Notes under the pieces: generated by a model
Database searches by the model: none
The model's input: only the letters and a program-made list of their open reading frames with translations
Told to the model about the DNA's origin: nothing
Shown here: in pieces, positions 6,756-12,465 of the stretch
Numbering within the stretch: position 1 is the first letter of the stretch
Layout: each line of letters starts with the position of its first letter
Position numbers and translations under genes: made by a program
Assembly: GCA_036257595.1 (NCBI GenBank)
Contig: DATAFF010000074.1
Coordinates: 1-12,465 of the forward strand
Direction: 5' to 3'
DNA length: 12,465 nt
DNA from: DATAFF01 sp036257595
GTDB taxonomy: Bacteria > Pseudomonadota > Alphaproteobacteria > Rhizobiales > Aestuariivirgaceae

Positions 6756-7532
6756 CTAAGTCTCGAGCCGCCAGCTTGTGGCATGGCGCTCCCAGGGCTG
6801 GAGCACCAGCAGATCGATGACCTGGATCACCGCCATGAAGGCGAGTGCATAGACGAAGATCATGCCGATCTCGAAATTCTGGAAATTGAGCTCGATCTCG
6901 AAGCCGACGCCGGAGGAGCGGCCGATCAGCTCGACCACCAGCACGATCTTCCAGATCAACGCCAGGCCGGAGCGCGCGGCTGCAGCCAGATAAGGCTCGA
7001 GCTGCGGCAGAACGACATGCCGCAGGATCTTCAGTCGATCGAAGCGGAAGACCTGCGCCATCTCGTCGTAATGCGGGTCGACGGCCCTCGCTCCTTCCCG
7101 AAGCGTCACCGCCACATTGGGGATCTTGTTCAGCGCGACCGCGGTGATCGCCGCCGCCTCGTTGAGGCCGATCCACAAATAGCTGAGCACGATGGTGATG
7201 AGCGCCGGCACATTGAGGAAGAAGATCAGCCAGCCATCGAAGAAGCGGTTCGCCTCGCGATGGCGTCCGAGAAAGATGCCGATCGCCGTGCCGATCATGA
7301 AGGCGATCACCGAGGCAGCGGCGACCCGCGCCAGCGTGATGCCGACATTTCGCAGCAGATCCCCCGACATGAGTTCGTCGACGAACAGCCGCGCCACTTC
7401 GGCCGGGGACGGCAGGTAGCGCGACTGCAGCAGCGCGGCGATCACTGCCCAGCCGATCACCAGGACCGTCAATGACAGCGCGGTCCACAAAGGTCGGCTG
7501 GCATCGGCAGAAATGCGACGTCGCCCGGCCAC
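6756..7532 (-). CDS. ABC transporter permease (nitrate/sulfonate/taurine type)
   Basis: This inner-membrane subunit forms the translocation path of the importer. The 258 residues show the binding-protein-dependent permease fold: a first hydrophobic helix at about 17-36, further helices at about 66-89, 100-121, 124-140 and 188-203, and a last one at about 222-245. The cytoplasmic EAA-type coupling loop is at about 146-182 (REGARAVDP then LRHVVLPQLEPYL). Length and loop match SsuC/TauC relatives. The start is GTG at 7532, 6 bases after the stop of the substrate-binding protein, with only a weak ribosome site, which suggests translational coupling. The stop is followed 5-6 bases later by the ATPase start. 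No missing segment is apparent. Confidence 0.93.
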   Translation of the reverse strand: MAGRRRISADASRPLWTALSLTVLVIGWAVIAALLQSRYLPSPAEVARLFVDELMSGDLLRNVGITLARVAAASVIAFMIGTAIGIFLGRHREANRFFDGWLIFFLNVPALITIVLSYLWIGLNEAAAITAVALNKIPNVAVTLREGARAVDPHYDEMAQVFRFDRLKILRHVVLPQLEPYLAAAARSGLALIWKIVLVVELIGRSSGVGFEIELNFQNFEIGMIFVYALAFMAVIQVIDLLVLQPWERHATSWRLET

Positions 7533-7538
7533 TTCAGG

Positions 7539-8540
7539 TCATTTCAGCTGGTAGAAGGTGCCGTCGGCCAGCCGCGGATTGGGGCCGACCAGATCGGGTC
7601 CGCCCAGCCGTGCCAGGAGCGCAAACATCTTGGCGGCGCTGGCTGCATCAGGCTTCTGGCCGCGGCTCGGAATGCCGGCGCGGAACCCGTCGCGCAACGC
7701 CTTGAACTCGCCGTCCGTGGCAGCCCGCATCAGCGGCCGCAAGCGCTCCCATTCGGCATCGGAGCCGAGCATGATGTCCTTGGCATCCGCGGAAGCCTGC
7801 ATCAGACCATTGATCGCGCCGGGATGCGCCTTGGCGAAGTTTTCGCGGAAGGTGAAGCCGATGAGCGGCAGGTCGGGATCGAGGCCGAGCTTGGCCGCGG
7901 CATCGGCGATGCGGATCAGCGGCCGGAAGCCCCGCGCCTCGAGCTTGGCGAGGAATTGCCAATAGTTCAGCACCGCATCGAGCTCGCCATCGAGCGCCTG
8001 CTCGTTGAGGAGCGGCGGCGCGGCGAACACCGGGGCGGCGTCGCGCGCCAGGTCGAGCTCGTGCTGCTGCATCGCGATGGCGCGGATGATGAGCCAGCTC
8101 TTGTCGGTAGGACCGCCGGCGACGCCGATCCGCTTGCCCCTTAGGTCGCCCAGCGATTTGAGCGGCGACCCCGCCCCGACCATGACCGCCCCGACCGCCC
8201 GCGAATAGGGCACGAACGTGTAGTCGCTGCCGGCGCTGCGCTGGCGCGACACCCACAGCCAGTCGGTGGTGATCACATCGGCCTCGCCGCCCATCAGCAT
8301 GAGATCGGCGGCACGCTTGCCGGCAAGGTCGATGAGCTCGATGCGGATGCCGTGCTTGAGGTCGAGCTCATGGGTCTTGATGACGTCCATCTCCCACGCC
8401 ACCGTGCCGAATTTCAGCGTGGCGAGGCGAATGGTGGTGGGCTCGGCCGCGACGCCGGCGGCGCTGCCGAGCCGGTAGAGAATGCCAAGGCTCAGCGCGC
8501 CTGCGGTGGTTCGATGGAATTGTCGGCGTGTCAGAAACAC
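7539..8540 (-). CDS. ABC transporter periplasmic substrate-binding protein, Tat-type signal
   Basis: The 333-residue product captures the ligand of the importer in the periplasm. The N-terminus MFLTRRQFHRTT carries a twin-arginine motif (TRRQF, 4-8), then a hydrophobic core and a likely cleavage site near VAA-EP (32/33), so it is probably exported folded by Tat. The mature part has two-lobed NMT1/SsuA-like features: the opening strand TIRLATLKFG, GGEADVITTDW in lobe 1, LRGKRIGVAGGPTD at the lobe 2 entry, and GELDAVLNYW. The start is GTG, with GGAGG a few bases upstream, and overlaps the end of the preceding small gene by 10 bases. Tat export is less common for this family and could mean cofactor or metal binding. 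Ligand unknown; lanthanide or PQQ-related uptake is a context-based guess. Confidence 0.9.
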   Translation of the reverse strand: MFLTRRQFHRTTAGALSLGILYRLGSAAGVAAEPTTIRLATLKFGTVAWEMDVIKTHELDLKHGIRIELIDLAGKRAADLMLMGGEADVITTDWLWVSRQRSAGSDYTFVPYSRAVGAVMVGAGSPLKSLGDLRGKRIGVAGGPTDKSWLIIRAIAMQQHELDLARDAAPVFAAPPLLNEQALDGELDAVLNYWQFLAKLEARGFRPLIRIADAAAKLGLDPDLPLIGFTFRENFAKAHPGAINGLMQASADAKDIMLGSDAEWERLRPLMRAATDGEFKALRDGFRAGIPSRGQKPDAASAAKMFALLARLGGPDLVGPNPRLADGTFYQLK

Positions 8541-8872
8541 CGCACCTCCGCCTCGGCCTGCGCCCTCCGCAGCTCGTTCATGGCCTGATGTGCCGGCTCG
8601 CTCTGGCGGAACAGCGCACCGTTCTCGCCTGCCACCTGGCCCATGCTCAGCGTCGTCTCGGCCCGCACATAGCTGTCATAGGGAATGATGGTGGCGATGA
8701 CATCGATCGAACAGGAGCATTTGTCCAGCGCCTCGCGCGTCTCGCCATTGCTTTTCATGCAGCCGAATACGTAATCGGCGCGCGCTGCTGTCGGATAGTC
8801 GTTGATCACCGCGCCTGAGGCCGGCACGGCCGAGAGCGGCATCAGGCAAAGCGCAGCAATCTTCCAATTCAT
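8531..8872 (-). CDS. Small exported Cys-rich protein of the quinoprotein-type operon
   Basis: I do not recognise a named function. The 113 residues start with a signal peptide (about 1-20, MNWKIAALCLMPLSAVPASG) followed by a conserved-looking mature domain: YPTAARADYVFGCM, then ALDKCSCSIDVIA with a CxC pair (Cys52, Cys54), then YDSYVRAETTLSM and a helical C-terminus ending RCF. The mature protein has Cys38, Cys52, Cys54 and Cys112, so two disulfides or a metal site are possible. The ATG at 8872 is preferred over an upstream frame extension because it gives the signal peptide and lies 10 bases after the SoxYZ stop, with TAGGA overlapping that stop as a ribosome site. The 10-base overlap with the binding-protein gene suggests tight stoichiometric coupling and perhaps physical partnership. 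Confidence 0.85.
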   Translation of the reverse strand: MNWKIAALCLMPLSAVPASGAVINDYPTAARADYVFGCMKSNGETREALDKCSCSIDVIATIIPYDSYVRAETTLSMGQVAGENGALFRQSEPAHQAMNELRRAQAEAEVRCF

Positions 8873-8882
8873 CGACGCAGTC

Positions 8883-9671
8883 CTATTGGCTGATGGTTTC
8901 GACGGGAAACTCTCCCTTGAACCGGTGCTCGTCGGTATCCACCGCCTCCACCGTGAACTTGTCCGCGCCATTGGGCGTGTAATCGAACCGGATATTGGGG
9001 TCCTCCGACAGCGAGATGCCGCCCTCGACCGTGAGCAGGAGGTCGTCGCCCTGCCTGATCGTCAGCTCGCGGATGAACATGGCCGGCGTGTAGTAATGGG
9101 TGATCTGGTCCATCTGGAATCCGGAATGGTTGGGGTGACGCAGCATCAGCTGCGCTTCGCGCCGTCCATCGGGGGTGGCAAATTGCCGGAGCTTCATCTT
9201 TCCCATATTGGCCTTGGCCTCGGCCGGGTCCTTGCCCGCCGGCGCCGAGCAGCCGCCCGAGGCTTTGACGAATTTCTCGGCGACATGCAGCTTGCCGTCG
9301 CTCGTCTCGGCGACAACGTGGACCTTGGTGTAGGAGTTCACCCGAAACCGGGTGGAGATCCGGCTGATGCCCGATTTCTCGCCCAGCGTGAACACCGCCG
9401 AGATCGGCGCCGGGTTGCGGTCGATCACCAGCGTGATCTTGCGCACCGGCTTGGCCGTTGCATCGGGCTTGAGCGTGATGGTCATCGGCACGATGGCGGC
9501 ATCCTCGGCGCGGTAAGGCGCCTCGAGCGCCACCACCCCGCCATCGGCGGTCATCGGCCGGGAAGCAAAGGCATCGGCCTGGAGCCCGGGCCAGGGGTCA
9601 TCGGCGGCAAGCGCGACGCCGGGTGACAGGCCAAGGACCATCCCGAGCGCCAGGCCGACTATTCGCGTCAT
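8883..9671 (-). CDS. Quinoprotein dehydrogenase-associated SoxYZ-like carrier (SoxY-SoxZ fusion)
   Basis: This exported 262-residue protein fuses a SoxY-like and a SoxZ-like domain. In the Sox system the SoxYZ dimer carries sulfur intermediates on a C-terminal SoxY cysteine. Here the SoxY-like part (about 30-141) ends in ASGGC, with Cys141 placed like the carrier cysteine of GGCGG, but followed directly by a linker and the SoxZ-like part (about 155-258). The SoxZ part has AQLMLRHPNHSGF, FIRELTIRQGDDLL and FDYTPNGAD. The cysteine therefore lies on an internal loop, not a free end. A signal peptide covers about 1-22 (GVALAADD). The start at 9671 is chosen over one 54 bases upstream because GAGGAG lies 8 bases before it and the signal peptide begins there. 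Such fusions occur next to PQQ-dependent dehydrogenases. No other sox genes are present here. Confidence 0.9.
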   Translation of the reverse strand: MTRIVGLALGMVLGLSPGVALAADDPWPGLQADAFASRPMTADGGVVALEAPYRAEDAAIVPMTITLKPDATAKPVRKITLVIDRNPAPISAVFTLGEKSGISRISTRFRVNSYTKVHVVAETSDGKLHVAEKFVKASGGCSAPAGKDPAEAKANMGKMKLRQFATPDGRREAQLMLRHPNHSGFQMDQITHYYTPAMFIRELTIRQGDDLLLTVEGGISLSEDPNIRFDYTPNGADKFTVEAVDTDEHRFKGEFPVETISQ

Positions 9672-9718
9672 GTATGGTCTCCTCACGGGCATGGCTTCCG
9701 CATGGGTCGAATATAAGA

Positions 9719-9749
9719 CGGCCATCCCGTTCCGTCATGGCCGCCATGA
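9719..9749 (-). terminator. Overlapping hairpins between the hydrolase and SoxYZ-like genes (attenuator or operator candidate)
   Basis: Two mutually exclusive structures share bases. One is CGGCCAT (9737-9743, minus) with ATGGCCG (9719-9725) around 11 bases, followed on the minus strand by TCTTATATT, which looks like a weak terminator. The other is the near-perfect palindrome TCATGGC-c-GCCATGA (9735-9749), which looks like an operator. Both fall in the only sizeable gap (98 bases) inside the operon. The function is not proven. Confidence 0.3.
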
Positions 9750-9769
9750 GGTCGCGGCGTGCGCCTGCG

Positions 9770-11431
9770 CTATTCCCATTCGAGCTCGGCAAAACCGGCG
9801 GTGGCGTTCCGGGCATTGTACTCGTCAAACAAGCTCCAGCGGCCTTGCTCGGACCGGCCGGCCGTCGCGGCCGCCTCGCTGAGATCGCCGCCGCGCTTGA
9901 TGATGGCGCGCAGGTCGCCCGCCAGCCTCTCGAGATAGCGCCGCTGATCGGCGAGCGCCGCGGCAAGGGGAACGGCCGGCGGACCGTGCCCCGGCACCAC
10001 CCGGGCGGCCGGCAGCTTCGCCAGTTCGTCCATCGCGGCGAGCCAGCCGGTGAGGCGGCCATCGATCACCGGCAGATGGCCGATGAAGACGAGATCGCCG
10101 GCAAAGAGCGTCCCGCTCTCACGGTCGAGCACCGTCACGTCATTGTCCGTATGGGCCACCGGCCAGGCCATGACCTCCAGCACCCGGCCGCCGAGATCGA
10201 GCTCCAGCGTCTTCTCCACCGCAAGATCCGGCGGAACGACCTTGATATCGGCGATCAGCCTGGCACCGATCAGGCTGGCATTGGCGGCGAGATATTGCTC
10301 GTGCCGTGCCGCCAGCGCGGCGGCAAGCTTGTGATGGCCGACGAAACGCACCCCCTTCTCCGACTGGAATGCGGCATTGCCGAAAACATGGTCGGGATGC
10401 ATGTGCGTGTTGATAACATAGGCGACCGGCAGTGCCGTTGCCTGTCGGATGCTGGCAAGGAGCGCCTTCCCCTCGGCAACGCTGCCGCCCGTGTCGACCA
10501 CCGCCACCGCTTTCCGGCCGACGATGAACCCGACATTGGCGATAGCGCCGCGATTGGCCTCGCTCATGAGTTGGTGCTGCCCCTGAAAGACAAAGACCCC
10601 GGACGCGATCTCGGTGACCGGCAGAGGCTTGACGACGGCGCTGTTCCGGAAGGCCCGCGCCGCATTGCGCAGCCTGTCCATGTTGCGGGCGCTGTCCTCG
10701 CCCTTGAGGTTCAGGAGCCGCGTCGAGGTGACATCGGCATTGTCGAGATCGGCACCGGCGATATTGGCGCCGCTCAGATCGGCGCCGCCGAGCTCGGCCG
10801 AGGCGAGGTTGGCATCGGAGAGATCGGCATCGCGGAAGGAGGCGAACTCGGCCATCACCCGCGACAGGTTGGCACCTTTGAGCGAGGCGCCATCGAGCTT
10901 GGCCTGCTTCAGGATCGCCCGCATCAGCCCCATGGACTGGTTCTTCATGTCGGCCGAGAGATTGGCCCCGTCGAGCTTGGCGCCCCTAAGATCGCTGCCG
11001 GTCAGGTCGCCGGCAATTCGCGCACCGGTGAGATCGGCGCCGCTCATGCGCGCACCGACGAGCTGCGCGGCGAAGAGGCTCGCCCCCTTGAGGCTCGCAC
11101 CGGTGAAGTCGGCCTTTAGCGCCCAGGCCTGGTCGAGGATCGCCCCATCCAGCCTGGCACCGACGAGGCGCGTGTTGTTGAGCCGGGCATTGCGCAGGAT
11201 GGCACCGCCGAGGTCGACGCCGCTGAGATCGAGGCCCGATAGCCGCATGCCGGTGAGGTCGGCCCGCCCTCCCGGCGGGACCGCGGCGAGCTTCTCGAGC
11301 AATGCCGGCCGATCGATCTCGGCCGTGGTCATGGCTGGCGAGGAGAGGTCGACCTGATCGAGCATGCTCTGCGCCCACGCCGGCCAGGCGAGGCCGAGCA
11401 ACGCCGCGATCACCAGAATGATTCTCCGCAA
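9770..11431 (-). CDS. Exported pentapeptide-repeat / metallo-beta-lactamase fold fusion (SoxH-like quinoprotein relay hydrolase)
   Basis: The product is probably a periplasmic zinc hydrolase joined to a pentapeptide-repeat solenoid. Numbered from the preferred TTG start (553 residues), a signal peptide covers about 1-20 (AWA-QS). Repeats of the A(D/N)LXX type run about 58-241, for example GADLSGANIAGADL, in two blocks parted by a looser stretch near 163-172. The hydrolase domain (about 273-495) has HMHPDH with His343, His345, Asp347 and His348, then His427 (AHTD), Asp446 (AGDLVF) and His482 (PGHG): the full two-zinc ligand set. The hydrolase half fits the SoxH-like quinoprotein relay family. 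TTG at 11431 is preferred because AGGGAG lies 6 bases upstream and it starts the signal peptide; ATG at 11494 and GTG at 11512 remain possible. It is the first gene of the operon. Substrate unknown. Confidence 0.88.
   Translation of the reverse strand: MRRIILVIAALLGLAWPAWAQSMLDQVDLSSPAMTTAEIDRPALLEKLAAVPPGGRADLTGMRLSGLDLSGVDLGGAILRNARLNNTRLVGARLDGAILDQAWALKADFTGASLKGASLFAAQLVGARMSGADLTGARIAGDLTGSDLRGAKLDGANLSADMKNQSMGLMRAILKQAKLDGASLKGANLSRVMAEFASFRDADLSDANLASAELGGADLSGANIAGADLDNADVTSTRLLNLKGEDSARNMDRLRNAARAFRNSAVVKPLPVTEIASGVFVFQGQHQLMSEANRGAIANVGFIVGRKAVAVVDTGGSVAEGKALLASIRQATALPVAYVINTHMHPDHVFGNAAFQSEKGVRFVGHHKLAAALAARHEQYLAANASLIGARLIADIKVVPPDLAVEKTLELDLGGRVLEVMAWPVAHTDNDVTVLDRESGTLFAGDLVFIGHLPVIDGRLTGWLAAMDELAKLPAARVVPGHGPPAVPLAAALADQRRYLERLAGDLRAIIKRGGDLSEAAATAGRSEQGRWSLFDEYNARNATAGFAELEWE
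10709..11263 (-). repeat. Pentapeptide-repeat coding stretch
   Basis: About 185 codons encode tandem five-residue units of the A(D/N)LXX type, in which every fifth position is Leu, Ile or similar and the residue two before it is small. The DNA shows this as recurring GGCxxCGAxCTG-like 15-base words. Such repeats fold into a right-handed quadrilateral beta-helix, a rigid rod that typically serves as a binding surface or spacer. Confidence 0.85.
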
Positions 11432-11638
11432 CGAGGGCTCCCTGGAAGCGACTGCGCCGGAGACCAGCTCCGCCACAGTGTTGTTCTTACACATCCAACC
11501 ACGGCTGCCCACGTTTATATATCCCTAAGAATTCCTGCGCTTCTTTTCCATAGTTGTGCATAGACAATCGTCCGCGTTTGTTCCAATCCGCCTCTTCTGC
11601 TAGGACAGACGCTAGGGCAGAGAATGGGGATTGGGGTC
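11432..11638. other. Junction between the quinoprotein-type operon and an integrated element
   Basis: This stretch lies between divergent genes: the minus-strand hydrolase and the plus-strand integrase. It must contain the operon promoter, the left end of the element and the integrase promoter. It is visibly richer in A and T around 11510-11560 (for example TTTATATATCC), unlike the core genes. I see no complete tRNA gene and cannot place the attachment site without the right end. A small direct repeat CATAG-N5-CATAG occurs near 11550-11565. Confidence 0.5.
11599..11622 (+). repeat. Imperfect 12-base tandem repeat before the integrase
   Basis: GCTAGGACAGAC (11599-11610) is followed directly by GCTAGGGCAGAG (11611-11622), identical at 10 of 12 bases. 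It ends immediately upstream of the integrase start region. Tyrosine integrases of islands often bind short direct repeats near the element end (arm-type sites), so this is a candidate, but two copies alone are weak evidence. Confidence 0.4.
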
Positions 11639-12465
11639 ATGGCTCGCAGCATCAATAAGCTTTCGTCACGCGCTGTCGAGACACTCAAGGCGCCTGGGCG
11701 CTACTCTGACGGCGGCAATCTATACCTGTCGATCTCCGCTAACGGCGGCAGACGCTGGGTGTTTATGTATCGCTTCGCTGGCAAGCAGCGGGAAATGGGA
11801 TTGGGCTCAGCCTCAAAGGCAGGCACTTCGCTTGCTAGGGCTCGAGAATTGGCGGCAGAGGCAAGGACGGCGCTTGCCGCTGGGCTTGATCCGCTAGAGA
11901 CGCGTAAAGCGAGCCGACAGGCCGACCGACGCGTCCCCACTTTCGGCGAGTGCGCCGACGCCTATGTAGCGACCCATAGCAATAGCTGGCGCAATGAGAA
12001 GCACGTGGCGCAGTGGAGGACGACCCTCACTGGCTATTGCGCACCGATCAGCGGCATGCCGGTGAACGAGGTCAACACCGAGGCGGTGTTGCGGGTTCTA
12101 CAGCCGATCTGGGAACGGGTACCAGAGACCGCTAAGCGCCTTCGGGGGCGCATCGAGAAGGTCCTTGGTGCGGCAACGGTTCGGGGATTCAGGATGAGTG
12201 AAAACCCTGCCCGCTGGCGGGGTCACCTCGAGAACCTGCTTGCGAAGCCGAGGGCGCTCACAAAAGGCCATCATGCGGCACTTCCCTATGACCAGCTTCC
12301 GAATTTCATGGCGCAGGTTCGTGCCCGACACTCTGTCACCGCCCGGGCGCTGGAATTTGCCATTCTGACGGCGTGCCGCTCCGGCGAGGTGCGCAATGCC
12401 CGATGGGAGGAGGTCGACTTCGCCAAGGCACTCTGGGTCATTCCCGCCGGCCGCATGAAGGCAGG
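11639..12465 (+). CDS. P4-type tyrosine integrase, 3' end beyond the window
   Basis: The enzyme inserts and excises genomic islands or prophages by site-specific recombination. The visible 275 codons run in one open frame to the right edge; family members have about 400 residues, so roughly 120 are missing. The N-terminal arm-binding domain (DUF4102-like) covers about 5-88: INKLSSRAVETLKAPGRYSDGGNLYL, in pieces typical of P4 integrases, ending GLDPLETR. A SAM-like core-binding domain spans about 100-200. The catalytic domain begins near 212 and shows the first catalytic arginine (Arg247 in TACRSGEV), WEEVDF, and the likely catalytic Lys274 in RMKA; the later HxxR and Tyr lie outside. An in-frame ATG at 11624 is an alternative start with AGGGCAGAG upstream. 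Codon use is less GC-rich than its neighbours (many AAT, GAA, CTA), fitting acquired DNA. It reads away from the operon, into the element. Confidence 0.95.
   Translation, partial: MARSINKLSSRAVETLKAPGRYSDGGNLYLSISANGGRRWVFMYRFAGKQREMGLGSASKAGTSLARARELAAEARTALAAGLDPLETRKASRQADRRVPTFGECADAYVATHSNSWRNEKHVAQWRTTLTGYCAPISGMPVNEVNTEAVLRVLQPIWERVPETAKRLRGRIEKVLGAATVRGFRMSENPARWRGHLENLLAKPRALTKGHHAALPYDQLPNFMAQVRARHSVTARALEFAILTACRSGEVRNARWEEVDFAKALWVIPAGRMKA

Noticed and set aside
6210..7475. 421-codon plus-strand frame opposite the ABC ATPase and permease
   Set aside because: It spans two real genes and their junction on the other strand and has the same His/Asp-rich antisense composition.
8873..8971. 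N-terminal extension of the small Cys protein
   Set aside because: It would overlap the SoxYZ-like gene by about 90 bases, encodes an Arg/Ser-rich segment, and would bury the signal peptide.
9672..9725. Longer start for the SoxYZ-like protein at 9725
   Set aside because: The extra 18 residues put charged and polar residues ahead of a normal signal peptide, and the ribosome site fits the start at 9671.
9623..11119. 498-codon plus-strand frame opposite the hydrolase fusion, with repetitive IGA-like residues
   Set aside because: Its repetitive look is the reverse reading of the pentapeptide repeats. There is no start signal, and it crosses the end of the SoxYZ-like gene.
9672..11431. Sulfur-oxidation (sox) gene cluster
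   Set aside because: Only SoxYZ-like and SoxH-like folds occur. No soxA, soxB, soxX or soxCD is present, and the fused carrier with an internal cysteine fits the quinoprotein-associated family better.
11432..11638. tRNA gene as target of the integrase at this junction
   Set aside because: No cloverleaf, T-arm GGTTCGA word or CCA-flanked acceptor stem could be found on either strand of this gap.

Overview
The window looks like the chromosome of a GC-rich alphaproteobacterium, most likely of the order Hyphomicrobiales (Rhizobiales). The basis is the clpP-clpX-lon-hupB-tRNA-Val-tRNA-Asp order, all on the minus strand, which is the layout I know from that group, together with GC-rich codon use and intergenic repeats of a familiar rhizobial type. 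No species can be named from the sequence alone.

Region by region, reading the plus coordinates: 1-547 holds two minus-strand tRNA genes (Asp-GTC and Val-TAC) separated by about 300 bases of non-coding DNA filled with 7-base tandem repeats, their inverted copies and a GC-rich palindromic element. 569-5980 is the protein quality-control block: HU DNA-binding protein, Lon protease, ClpX unfoldase and ClpP peptidase, with a clear terminator behind lon, a heat-shock-type promoter candidate in front of lon, a CtrA-like box in front of clpX and a housekeeping-type promoter candidate in front of clpP.

6054-11431 is a tightly packed six-gene minus-strand operon. In transcription order it encodes an exported pentapeptide-repeat/metallo-beta-lactamase fusion, an exported SoxY-SoxZ fusion carrier, a small exported Cys-rich protein, a Tat-type substrate-binding protein, an ABC permease and an ABC ATPase. 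The SoxYZ-like and SoxH-like proteins belong to families known from the neighbourhood of PQQ-dependent (quinoprotein) alcohol dehydrogenases, and an ABC transporter of the nitrate/sulfonate/taurine type occurs with such genes in methylotrophs, where it has been linked to lanthanide uptake. My reading is a periplasmic accessory and uptake module for a quinoprotein dehydrogenase. The dehydrogenase itself, its cytochrome and any TonB receptor are not in this window.

11639-12465 is the start of a plus-strand P4-type tyrosine integrase that runs off the right edge. It marks the left end of an integrated element that begins directly upstream of the quinoprotein-type operon, so the boundary must lie within about 200 bases (11432-11638). 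The operon sits where trigger factor (tig) would usually be found upstream of clpP, so both sides of the operon show rearrangement.
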